Origin: Sterolibacterium sp. | Lineage (GTDB): Bacteria; Pseudomonadota; Gammaproteobacteria; Burkholderiales; Rhodocyclaceae | DNA: 35,334 bases | NCBI GenBank assembly: GCA_023258955.1 | Contig: JAHFRE010000020.1 | Coordinates: 1 to 35,334 of the forward strand | Direction of reading: 5' to 3' | The notes under the pieces: model-generated | The model's input: only the letters and a program-made list of their open reading frames with translations | The model's database searches: none | What the model was told of the DNA's origin: nothing | Part shown: positions 5,919 through 13,860 of the stretch, in pieces | Position numbering within the stretch: the first letter of the stretch is position 1 | Layout of the letters: every line of letters begins with the position of its first letter | Translations under genes and position numbers: made by a program

Positions 5919-8648
5919 TCAGAACTTCTTGTCCAACGACACCGAGACGATGCGCCCGACCGGGCTCACCAGGGTCGGATCGAAGCCACCACCGCCGTTG
6001 GTGCTCTGCGCGATGTTCACGAAGGGGGGCGCCCTGTTGAAGAGGTTGACCACACCCAGCGCCACCGTCGTGTCCTTGAGCATGTCGGCACGGTCCTCCA
6101 GCGCGTAGGCGATTCGTCCGTCCAGCGTGGTGTTGGCGCCGACCGTCTGCACCGGATTGGCCAGGTTGTTCTTGTAGGCGTTCTGGTAATTCAGGTACAG
6201 GTTGGCGTAGATCGGGCCCTGACTCCAGCTGCCGCTGAATCTGGCCTTGAAGCGCAAGGGATTGTAGATGTTGTTCAACTGATCGACGTAGGGCGCGTTG
6301 GCCGTCGCCGCGACGAGATACTTGGTGAACACCGTGCCATTCACCCCGAGCACAAAGCTGCCCATGGTCGCGGTAGGAATGCGGGTCGAGGCGAGGAAGT
6401 CGAAGCCGCGCGACAGGGACTTGCCGAGGTTGTAATTGCTGCCATCGACGAACAGGGTCCAGGTCGAAGGCAGCACCCCCGAGTTCAGGGGCACGTTGGC
6501 GATCAACTGCGCCACCAGCGCCGGCGAGGGATTGCGCTGGATGATGCCGGTGCCGGCGAACTGCGACTCGCGATTGAGTATGGTCAGGTCGGACAGCACG
6601 CTGCTGATCTGGTTCTCGTAGAGAATGTCGAAATAGCTGACGCTGATCTTGGTCTTGGTACCGATCTCCGGCTCCCAATCGAAGCCCAGGGTCTTGGTGG
6701 TCGCGGTCTCCGGCTTCAACACCGGGTTCGATCCCGACATGGCCACGCCGACGCGCAGCGCCCCGCCGATGGTCGGATCGGAATAGTTCTGCACGAACAG
6801 GCCGCCCTTGCCGCCGCTGGTCAGCGTGTGCAGGTTGGTCAGGCCCGGCGCGCGGAAGGAGGTGCCGTAGGTGCCGTGGAAGGTCAGGCCCTTGGCCGGC
6901 GACCAGTTGAGACCGATCTTCGGATTGTTGGTGGAACCGACGTCGTCGTAGCGGTCGCTGCGCTCGGCCAGGGACAGGTCGAGCAGCTGGATGCCGGTCA
7001 TCGCGTTGCCCTTGCCGACGATGGGCACCAAGAGCTCGCCGTAGACCGAGTTGATGGTCCGCTGCATCGTGACTTCGGCCTTGACCGCGGTCGGCGCCGG
7101 GCCGTTGGTCTGGCCGCCGATCGTTTCGATGTGCTGTCCCTCGTAGCCGAAGGCCGCGCGCATCATGCCGCCGGGCAGCTGGTAGAGCGGACCGTCGGCC
7201 TTGGCCTGCAGGTTCTTGAAGCGCGTCTCGCCCGGCGAATAGGAGACGACGTTGGAAATGCTGTCGAGCACCGCGCCGGGGGTCGCGCCGGAGCCGAAGG
7301 GATTCAGCGCCGTCGCCGGGCTGTTGCTGGCCAGGGCGGTGGTGATCGCGGCCGGGTTCAAGGCGTGCAGGGTGACGGCGATGTCGTAGTTCCTGCCGTA
7401 GGTGAACAGGGCACCGGCCTTCCAGCCGTTGGCGAAATCGCGATCGGCGCCGACGGTCGCCTGGGCGGTCTGCGAATAGCCCTTCGCGGTGTTGACCGGC
7501 AGGTCGTTGACGAAGGAGTAGGAGACGGTCTCCGACGTGCCAGCGGGCGCGCCGGCGGGGCGCACGTAGAAGGCGTTGGTCTGCGGCACGGTGAGCGTGG
7601 AAGCCAGCGCCCCCGGCCTGAAGGTGTAGTCGCGGCGGGTGACGAAGCCGTCGCCGTAGACGCTGAAGTCGCCACCGAGCTTCTGGTTGAAGGTGAAGGC
7701 GGCGCTGTTGCGCTCCTGCTGCGGCACGAGGTCCTGGAGCTTGATGTTGTCGCACTGGTTGGCGGAACCGGCGACCAGCTTGGAGGCCGTGGCCGGGGTC
7801 ACGCCGCCGGCGGGGATCGGGTAGGTGACGCCGGAGATGACGATGTTGCCGGGATTGCACTGGGTCGACAGGAAGTTGCCGCCGCCCTGGGCGAGCAGGT
7901 TGCCGGTGAAAAAGTTGCGGTCGCGACCGGAGAGAGCGCTCTTCTTGTCGTTCTCGAAGGTCAGGGTGACCTGGCCGCCGGCCCAGGTCTTGCCCCAGAG
8001 GGCACCGGCCTGGCTCTCGTCGTAGCCGTCGGCCTTGCCGTAGCGGACGAAGCCCTGGGCGCCATTTTCGTTGCGGCGCATGATCAGGTTGGCGACACCG
8101 GCGATGGCGTCCGAGCCGTAGATCGCCGAAGCGCCGTCGGGAACGACTTCGACCCGCTCCAGCGCCAGCGTCGGAATGACCGAGGGATCGACGGCGGCGC
8201 CGGTCGTGCCCTGGCCGACGGTGCGGTGGCCGTTGATCAGGGTCAGGGTGGCGAAGGGCCCGATGCCGCGAATGTTGACCGAGGAGCCGTAGGTGATGTT
8301 GCCGGAACCGCCGGGCTGACCGCGCGAGTTCTCCGAGACGCCGAGGTTGTAGATCTGCGGCACCTGCTGCAGCACCTGGGCGGTGGTGACCGCGCCCGAG
8401 GACTCGATGTCGAAGCGACTGACGGCGACCACCTCCGAGCCCACCGGGGCGACGCCGCGGATGCGGCTGCCGGTGATGACGATCTCTTCCGCCTTGGCCG
8501 GCGCCTCGGGCGCGGCGCTCTGCGCCGCCAGCTGACCCGACACCAGGCACAGCAATACCGCGCTCGAGAGCGGCCGCAGCTTGATGCCGTGGGCAATGTC
8601 GCGCCGATTGCGCGCGCGGGTCGTGTCGCGTGAGTTGCTCTGCTTCAT
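5919..8648 (-). CDS. TonB-dependent outer-membrane receptor 1
   Basis: A 909-residue outer-membrane transporter. ATG at 8648 follows cggagg with 5-base spacing. Residues 1-45 form a long signal peptide ending in GQLAAQS. The TonB-box region is AEEIVITGSRIRG (about 53-65), followed by a plug domain with VLQQVPQIYNLG and INIRGIGPFATLTLINGHR-like plug motifs, then a 22-strand-type barrel with repeated aromatic-terminated strands, ending in SVSLDKKF with the terminal Phe that BamA recognises. The 'GSRI' N-terminus is typical of receptors expanded in sphingomonads, xanthomonads and some steroid- or aromatic-degrading betaproteobacteria. Energy must come from TonB/ExbBD encoded elsewhere. The adjoining alpha/beta hydrolase suggests an ester substrate rather than iron; that is inference. 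Confidence 0.93.
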   Translation of the reverse strand: MKQSNSRDTTRARNRRDIAHGIKLRPLSSAVLLCLVSGQLAAQSAAPEAPAKAEEIVITGSRIRGVAPVGSEVVAVSRFDIESSGAVTTAQVLQQVPQIYNLGVSENSRGQPGGSGNITYGSSVNIRGIGPFATLTLINGHRTVGQGTTGAAVDPSVIPTLALERVEVVPDGASAIYGSDAIAGVANLIMRRNENGAQGFVRYGKADGYDESQAGALWGKTWAGGQVTLTFENDKKSALSGRDRNFFTGNLLAQGGGNFLSTQCNPGNIVISGVTYPIPAGGVTPATASKLVAGSANQCDNIKLQDLVPQQERNSAAFTFNQKLGGDFSVYGDGFVTRRDYTFRPGALASTLTVPQTNAFYVRPAGAPAGTSETVSYSFVNDLPVNTAKGYSQTAQATVGADRDFANGWKAGALFTYGRNYDIAVTLHALNPAAITTALASNSPATALNPFGSGATPGAVLDSISNVVSYSPGETRFKNLQAKADGPLYQLPGGMMRAAFGYEGQHIETIGGQTNGPAPTAVKAEVTMQRTINSVYGELLVPIVGKGNAMTGIQLLDLSLAERSDRYDDVGSTNNPKIGLNWSPAKGLTFHGTYGTSFRAPGLTNLHTLTSGGKGGLFVQNYSDPTIGGALRVGVAMSGSNPVLKPETATTKTLGFDWEPEIGTKTKISVSYFDILYENQISSVLSDLTILNRESQFAGTGIIQRNPSPALVAQLIANVPLNSGVLPSTWTLFVDGSNYNLGKSLSRGFDFLASTRIPTATMGSFVLGVNGTVFTKYLVAATANAPYVDQLNNIYNPLRFKARFSGSWSQGPIYANLYLNYQNAYKNNLANPVQTVGANTTLDGRIAYALEDRADMLKDTTVALGVVNLFNRAPPFVNIAQSTNGGGGFDPTLVSPVGRIVSVSLDKKF

Positions 8649-8953
8649 TGCGCCTCCGATGTTGATAATGGGTTGCTGCTGCTGATGGGTTGACTGCTGG
8701 CCATAACCATCCCGCCCGGCCGATGGTTATGTTTTATATAGATTACCATTTCTACCGCTTATTGTCGAACACTTGTCAATTAGTTTGTGTCGGCGCAGAT
8801 CGCGCACGAGATGGTCAATGAGATGACCGACAGGTGTGACGGATGGGCAGAGACGCACCTCCGGCCGCTCGCCGGCCGACCATGCCTGACCTGGCATCGC
8901 AGCTTCCTGGCGAACCACCGGCCGATCCAAGCCGGCGTGCGGCCTGGCGCAGC
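8649..8953. other. 305-base non-coding region upstream of TonB receptor 1
   Basis: No supported gene. This segment separates the end of the aldo/keto reductase gene from the receptor start and is locally AT-rich (about 8728-8785) in an otherwise GC-rich window. It holds the inverted repeat listed next and, on the minus strand, a TTGACA hexamer at 8779-8774. No -10 hexamer with proper spacing to that TTGACA is evident; TAATCT at 8745-8740 could pair with TTCGAC further upstream. A receptor promoter is very likely here but not pinned down. Confidence 0.5.
8702..8731. promoter_or_regulatory. Perfect 10-bp inverted repeat, probable operator
   Basis: cataaccatc (8702-8711) and gatggttatg (8722-8731) are exact inverse complements around a 10-base spacer (ccgcccggcc). 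The site is 54-83 bases before the ATG of TonB receptor 1, just downstream of the AT-rich promoter candidate. A perfect 20-base dyad at one-turn spacing fits a dimeric repressor or activator site. The binding protein is unknown; the adjacent LysR-type regulator is one candidate. Confidence 0.55.
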
Positions 8954-9949
8954 CTATTCCTTGTAGGGCGAAAACAAACGCGGATGCGCGACCTGCTCCA
9001 GCGCCAGGGGTGCGAGCGCTGCCCGCAGCTCCTTTGCCTTGCCCAGCAGTTCGATCGCGCCGAGGTTCTCTTCAAGATTCGCCAGTCGCGTCACACCCAC
9101 GAGTGTCGTCGCGACGTCGGCATGGCCCATGCAAAAGGCGATGGCCAGCTGCGCCGGGGTCGCGCCGAAGCGACGCGCGATCTGCTCCAGTTGGGGATAG
9201 TTGTCGCGGATCTTGTCCCGAATTCCGCCCGCATCGCGGGCGATGTTGCGCTCGTGCGGCACCTTGCCCGCGGCCATTTCCGACGGATTGACGCGATCCC
9301 GCTCGATGTGCCCGCCGAGTATGCCGCCCTCGAGGGTGTGGGCGGCGCAGAGTTTGACGTCGGTCTCGGCAAAGACTTGCTGGTAGCCCTGGCTCTCGAC
9401 CACGGCGCGCCGCGCCAGATTGTATTGAAGTTGCAGCAAGCGCGGCGTCGGCTTGCCAAGGCGCCAAAAATGCTGATGCGCCCGCAACACTTCCTGCGGC
9501 TGCCAATTGGTAACGCCCCAGGCGCGGGCGAGGCCGGCATCGATCAGTGCGATCACCTCCTCGCAAAAGGCGATGAAGTCCATCTCCGGCAGCGGCCGCG
9601 ACACCATGACCAGATCCACTTCAGCGAGGCCGAGGCATACCAGCGAAGCCTTCAGCTGATCGGCGAATGACTGCTGCGGATAGTCCCAAAGCCAAAGCTT
9701 TTCGGCCAGCAGGTAGTCGCTGCGCTGGGCGCCCACCACCTGCAGCGCGCGCCCGAAGATGACCTCGGTGTGGGGCTTGTCCCAATAGTAGCCGACGTCG
9801 AAGAAATTGACGCCGAGATCGAGGGCGCGCCGGATCAGGTCGACCGTGTCGCCGAAACGCAGCCTCGAGAAGGTGTTCCAGGAACCGAGAGACAGCGCAG
9901 AAATCGGCTGCAGGCCGGGGCCGATCGAGCTGTAGTTCATCTGTGGCAT
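8954..9949 (-). CDS. Aldo/keto reductase-fold protein with degenerate catalytic tetrad
   Basis: A 331-residue cytoplasmic (alpha/beta)8-barrel protein. The family normally reduces aldehydes or ketones with NADPH using Asp, Tyr, Lys and His. Seen here: Asp51 in NFFDVGYYWD, Lys84 in LLAEKLW, but the position of the His (usually in a QIHRPD-like strand) reads DLVMVSRP, with Ser117, and the position five after Asp51 that is normally Tyr reads Trp56 (Tyr54 and Tyr55 are adjacent). The cofactor end LVGVTRLANLEENL (about 283-296) is well kept. So NADPH binding looks intact while proton donation may be altered. It is the third gene of the GRE-MFS-AKR operon, with 1 base between the MFS stop and its ATG; a second ATG at residue 4 is also possible. 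Confidence 0.85.
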   Translation of the reverse strand: MPQMNYSSIGPGLQPISALSLGSWNTFSRLRFGDTVDLIRRALDLGVNFFDVGYYWDKPHTEVIFGRALQVVGAQRSDYLLAEKLWLWDYPQQSFADQLKASLVCLGLAEVDLVMVSRPLPEMDFIAFCEEVIALIDAGLARAWGVTNWQPQEVLRAHQHFWRLGKPTPRLLQLQYNLARRAVVESQGYQQVFAETDVKLCAAHTLEGGILGGHIERDRVNPSEMAAGKVPHERNIARDAGGIRDKIRDNYPQLEQIARRFGATPAQLAIAFCMGHADVATTLVGVTRLANLEENLGAIELLGKAKELRAALAPLALEQVAHPRLFSPYKE

Positions 9950-9950
9950 C

Positions 9951-11255
9951 TCAGCCGGCCGTGCCCGCGTCCATGGCCTGCGCTGCTGCCAGGTCTTTGC
10001 GCAAGGCTCTCGAGGCGAGGAAGAAGTGCAGGCCCGCCCACAGGTTCAGCATCACCGTGCAAACGAAGGCCATGCGCAAGGAATCGCTGCCCGAGCCGAC
10101 GGCGAACAGGTCGCTCAAGGCACCGACGAGGGGGGGACCGATGCCGTAGCCGATCATATTGGCCACCAGAAACAGTATGCCGGCGATGGTCGAGCGCATG
10201 CGCACCGCAACCAGGCTCTGGGTCAGGGCGTAGGCCGGGCTGAGCCAGAACATGCAGATGCCGGCGAAGGCCGCGGACAGGTACATCGTCGTGGCCCAGT
10301 CTTGCGCCCAGACGAAGCCGAGGCACAGGGGAACCGAAGCCAGAGCGCCCAAGGCCATGATCCAGGCACGCCAGCGCTCGTCGCGCTTGGCCAGGCGATC
10401 GGCGATCAAGCCGCTCAAGAAGTTGCTGGTCAAGCCGAACAGACAAAAGGCCAGCCCCAGTTGCGGACCGACCTCGTTCAGCTTCACGTGGAAGCTGCGC
10501 ACGAAGAAGGAAAAATGCCAGGAACTGATGCCGGCCAGGGTGACGTAGCTGAGCAGAGCACCCATCAACAGATGGACCAGCGCCCGTTGGCTGGCGATGA
10601 AGCGCAGCGTTTCCAGCAGGGGCGGCGCCTTCGTGGCACCGCGGACGCCGTCGGCAGAGCCGCGCCGCGGCTCTTTCATGGTAAGGAACATCAGCAGTGC
10701 GACGACGATGCCGGGCACGCTCGCCGCGAGGAGGGTGGCGCGCCAGCCGTAGGCGTGGCTGATCTGCGTCCCCACCATCAGATTGAGCAAGGCCGCCATC
10801 GGTGTGGCCAGGCTGAAAACAGCCATCGCCGTGGCCCGCTTCCTGTGCTCGAACAGATCGGCGATGATCGACAGGGCGGCCGGTCCGCCGCCCGCCTCGC
10901 CGATGCCCACGCCCATGCGCGCGAGCAGCAGCTGCCAGAAGTTCTGCGCCATGCCGCAAGCCGCGGTCAGGCCCGACCAGGCGCCCAGACAGAGCGCCGC
11001 CAGATTGCGTCGGTTGCCGCGATCGGCGGCGATGCCGAAGGGCACAGCCGCAGCGCCCATCAGCAGTGCATAGACCAGACCGGTCAATACCCCCAGTTGG
11101 ATGTCGGTCAACTGGAATTCCTTCTTGATCGGCTCGAGCAGAATCACGAACACGATCTTGTCCAGGACCAACAGGATGTTGAGCAGGAACAGCAGGCCGA
11201 GGACGTAGTTGCGACTTTGCGGCGCCGCAGCCGCTACCCCGCCCGAATGCGTCAT
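9951..11255 (-). CDS. MFS permease, Spinster-like/organic-acid type
   Basis: A 434-residue inner-membrane transporter with about 12 hydrophobic segments. LLFLLNILLVLDKIVFVILLEPI is helix 1 with an Asp in place typical of the Spinster-like group; FGIAADRGNRRNL is motif A between helices 2 and 3, and LARMGVGIGEAGGGPAALSIIADLF is the characteristic GxGEA segment of helix 4-5. Bacterial members move aromatic acids, lipids or other organic anions, usually with protons. ATG at 11255 has a strong SD (ggagg) and overlaps the GRE stop by 4 bases (ATGA), so translation is coupled to the GRE. It probably imports the GRE substrate or exports its product; the direction is not shown by sequence. Confidence 0.88.
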   Translation of the reverse strand: MTHSGGVAAAAPQSRNYVLGLLFLLNILLVLDKIVFVILLEPIKKEFQLTDIQLGVLTGLVYALLMGAAAVPFGIAADRGNRRNLAALCLGAWSGLTAACGMAQNFWQLLLARMGVGIGEAGGGPAALSIIADLFEHRKRATAMAVFSLATPMAALLNLMVGTQISHAYGWRATLLAASVPGIVVALLMFLTMKEPRRGSADGVRGATKAPPLLETLRFIASQRALVHLLMGALLSYVTLAGISSWHFSFFVRSFHVKLNEVGPQLGLAFCLFGLTSNFLSGLIADRLAKRDERWRAWIMALGALASVPLCLGFVWAQDWATTMYLSAAFAGICMFWLSPAYALTQSLVAVRMRSTIAGILFLVANMIGYGIGPPLVGALSDLFAVGSGSDSLRMAFVCTVMLNLWAGLHFFLASRALRKDLAAAQAMDAGTAG

Positions 11256-13690
11256 GCCGTCCTCCCTGCGCGATCGCCCAGGTCGGCGTATTCGGTGCGA
11301 TGGATGATCTCGTCTTGCACGGCGCGGGGAAGCTGGGTGAAGTAAGCGCTGCAGCCGCCGATGCGCACGATCAGGTCGGCGAATTCGGACGAAGCCGCCT
11401 GCGCCGCGCGCAACCTGTCGTTGCTCACCACGTTGAACTGGATGTGCTTGCCGCCATCGGCAAAATAGCCGCGCATCATCCGCGCGATCTCACCCAGACC
11501 TGCGGGCGTTGCCAGCGCGGCAGGGCTGAATTTCAAGTCGAGCGAGGTCGCCTGCCAGCGCGATTGGTCCACCTTGGCCGCACTTCTGAGGAGCGCCAAA
11601 GGTCCATTCTTGTCGCGCCCGCGCATCGGCGTCAGCGACTCGTCGGCCAGGCACTCTCCGGCGCGGCGGCCATCGGCTGTCGCACCGGTCTGCAGACCGC
11701 CTGGAACGTTGCAGGTGCCGATGGTGATCGCTCCAGGTTTGTGAAAACCGCCGTAGGTGGTGGTCAGGGATTCGGTCTTGTCGGCCCAGGCACGATAGAG
11801 ATCGACCAGCATCCCATCGGCGTTGTCGTCGTCGTTGCCGTACTTTGGCGCAGCCAGGGCCATCTGCCGTATCTTATCGCCACCCGGACATTGCCAGTCG
11901 CTGTCCAGGCAATTCTTCAGCTCCTGTTTCGAGACAGCGCGATCGTCGAAGACGAGCTTGCGGATGGCCACCAGAGAATCGGCGACGTTGACCATGCCGA
12001 TCGGATTCAACACCGAGCCGTTCTCGAACGGCATGGTGCGTCCGAGGATATTCTTGCTCGCCCCGATGCCGCCCACGGTCAGCGCCGACTCGATCGGCTG
12101 GGGGAAGCGCTCCCCGTAAGCGCGTATGGTCACGTTGTTGAACTCCGCCTGCAATTCGATGAAGTGGTCCAGCTGGCGCTTGAAGGCGGCGAAAAATTGC
12201 GCAAACGTCGCAAAGTCCTCGAACGCTCCGGTGCGCGGCCCGACCTGCAGGCCGCTGCGGCGATCGATGCCGTTGTCGATGGTGAACTCCAGGATCTTGG
12301 GCACGACGAACATCGGCCAGGCGATGGAGCGCGATTGTCCGGGAATATTCACCCCCAGGCATCCGGCCACGGCGTAGCCACGCGCGACCTCGATCGGCAC
12401 GCCGTGCGCTTGCAGGTAGGCCATGCAGGAGGCGTCGCTGAGAAAAGCCGGAATGCCGATGCCGGTCCCGACCAGTTCCAGGGCCTTGATCAACAGTGCG
12501 TCCGGCGTGCCTTGGTGCACCCGCATGGTCAGCGTCGGATGCGGTGTCGGGCAGTCCCTGGCCGCCTCGAGCAGGAGGTAGCTCAGCGGATTGGTGGCAT
12601 CGCGGCCATCGGCGGTTTGACCGCCGATGGTGCAGTTGTGCCATTTGGCCAGGCCGCCGTATTTTTCACGGTGGGTGTGTCCGGCGGTGATGACGATCTG
12701 CGAGTCCTTGATCCGCAGCCATTGCAGCAACTCGAGCACCTCGGCGTCGCCGGCAACACCGTTGTCCTGATCCTTGCGATAGTAGGGGTACAGAATCTGG
12801 TCGAGCCGTCCAAACGACAGCACGCCGGAGGGCAGCAGCACCAGGACGACGAACCACAGGGATTGCATCGCTTCGAACAGCGAGTCGGCCGGCTTTGCCG
12901 GCACCCGGCGACAGGCAGCCGCCATCTTCTCCAGTTCGCGCCTGCGCGCCGGGTCCGTTTCCGCCGCCGCCATCTGCGCCGCGAGGCTGGCGAAGCGCGC
13001 AGCGAACTTGAGCAGGGCCTTGTAGGCGATGATGATGGCGCGCAGCAGATCGATCTTGTCGACATCCTCCGCGCTCAAGACGCGGGTGCGCCGCAGCTCG
13101 TCTTCGGCCTCGCGGATGATGGCCTCGACCCCCTCGTTCAACACCCGTTCGAACTGGAACACGCCGATGATCTGGCTGATTTCGTGATGGATGCCATAGC
13201 CGCAACCGAGCATGCCGCCCGGACCCCAGCCCTCCTCCTTGCTGCGGAACGCCGGCAGCACCACGCCGAGCTGGGCGTACGGCCACAGGCGCTCGTCGTC
13301 GTAGAGCGCGGTCATGCGGCTGGTCAGGGAGCGGTTGCGCCAATAGTCGTTCATCGCCGCGATCCGCGGTCGGTCCTGCGCCGCCACATCGAAGCCGCCT
13401 TGGCACAGGGCATCGAGCTCGGCCTCGGTCCAGGTCGACCACAGGCAGGAGAGCTCCACCCCGCCCGGCTTGCTCGCCAGGTTGCCGGCGAGCAGGTCTT
13501 CAGGCTCGATGAAGATGGCAATCCCTTCGAGCACCTTTTCCTGGGCTCTGGCGATGCGTATCACCTGGGGCAGGCCTTCGGTCTCGCGAAAGGAATCGGT
13601 GATCAGGCTGGCCTTGTCGACGCTAACGGGGAAACCTCCCCCGCGGACCGCATCCAGCGCTCTCATCATCCTGCGGATTCTTGGCGTCAC
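11252..13690 (-). CDS. Glycyl radical enzyme of the pyruvate formate-lyase family, function unknown
   Basis: An 812-residue protein with a PFL-like barrel (about 10-640) and a C-terminal glycyl-radical domain (about 655-800). The family uses a glycyl radical to make a cysteine thiyl radical that attacks the substrate. The radical Gly is Gly779 in VRIGGCSAYF, aligned with the usual RVxG(Y/F)S motif, but Cys780 replaces the aromatic residue. The thiyl Cys is Cys444 in AVAGCLGVNIPG; residue +2 is Gly446, not the Glu of the GCVE motif in glycerol/choline/propanediol eliminases and decarboxylases, nor the Cys-Cys of true PFL. The segment TADGRRAGECLADESLTP is the common pre-radical region. GTG start with SD gagga. 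It is first in a GRE-MFS-AKR operon, divergent from a LysR gene. No radical-SAM activase is present in the window. The reaction cannot be named. Confidence 0.9.
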   Translation of the reverse strand: MTPRIRRMMRALDAVRGGGFPVSVDKASLITDSFRETEGLPQVIRIARAQEKVLEGIAIFIEPEDLLAGNLASKPGGVELSCLWSTWTEAELDALCQGGFDVAAQDRPRIAAMNDYWRNRSLTSRMTALYDDERLWPYAQLGVVLPAFRSKEEGWGPGGMLGCGYGIHHEISQIIGVFQFERVLNEGVEAIIREAEDELRRTRVLSAEDVDKIDLLRAIIIAYKALLKFAARFASLAAQMAAAETDPARRRELEKMAAACRRVPAKPADSLFEAMQSLWFVVLVLLPSGVLSFGRLDQILYPYYRKDQDNGVAGDAEVLELLQWLRIKDSQIVITAGHTHREKYGGLAKWHNCTIGGQTADGRDATNPLSYLLLEAARDCPTPHPTLTMRVHQGTPDALLIKALELVGTGIGIPAFLSDASCMAYLQAHGVPIEVARGYAVAGCLGVNIPGQSRSIAWPMFVVPKILEFTIDNGIDRRSGLQVGPRTGAFEDFATFAQFFAAFKRQLDHFIELQAEFNNVTIRAYGERFPQPIESALTVGGIGASKNILGRTMPFENGSVLNPIGMVNVADSLVAIRKLVFDDRAVSKQELKNCLDSDWQCPGGDKIRQMALAAPKYGNDDDNADGMLVDLYRAWADKTESLTTTYGGFHKPGAITIGTCNVPGGLQTGATADGRRAGECLADESLTPMRGRDKNGPLALLRSAAKVDQSRWQATSLDLKFSPAALATPAGLGEIARMMRGYFADGGKHIQFNVVSNDRLRAAQAASSEFADLIVRIGGCSAYFTQLPRAVQDEIIHRTEYADLGDRAGRTA

Positions 13691-13845
13691 TGCAATTTCC
13701 TCTTCCTAGCGATTGCTCGATATCGACTGCCGGCTCGGTTTGCTGGCGCGAGTCCACAGTAGAATCAGCAGCGTCCCGGCCGGCTCGATCGTTGTCTGCA
13801 CCCAGCCTAACCCAGGCCGCGCCGCGCGGCCCATTCAAATTCAAA
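13691..13845. promoter_or_regulatory. Divergent GRE/LysR control region
   Basis: 155 bases between two divergent starts, the classical place for a LysR-type regulator to act. Its right end carries the element shared with the region before TonB receptor 2 (13830-13860). No clear -35/-10 pair was identified for either direction. Confidence 0.55.
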
Positions 13846-13860
13846 ATGTCGACCATTCAC
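13830..13860. repeat. Shared 31-base element, copy 1 (over LysR start codon)
   Basis: Matches copy 2 at 23548-23578 in 23 of 31 positions, including an unbroken run of 11 (tcaaaatgtcg). It contains the dyad aatg-N5-catt at 13845-13857, and the ATG of the LysR gene (13846-13848) is inside it. It may be an operator (autoregulation plus GRE control) or a trace of a shared 5' end; see findings. Confidence 0.5.

Noticed and set aside
5833-8633. Very long open frames antisense to or out of frame with TonB receptor 1 (over 900 codons)
   Set aside because: High GC makes stops rare in other frames; the products are Arg/Gly/Gln-rich with no family motifs, while the receptor frame has signal peptide, plug and barrel motifs.
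8774-8779. TTGACA on the minus strand as the -35 box of TonB receptor 1
   Set aside because: The AT-rich tatata downstream is more than 30 bases away and no -10 lies at 16-18 bases, so the pair does not make a promoter.
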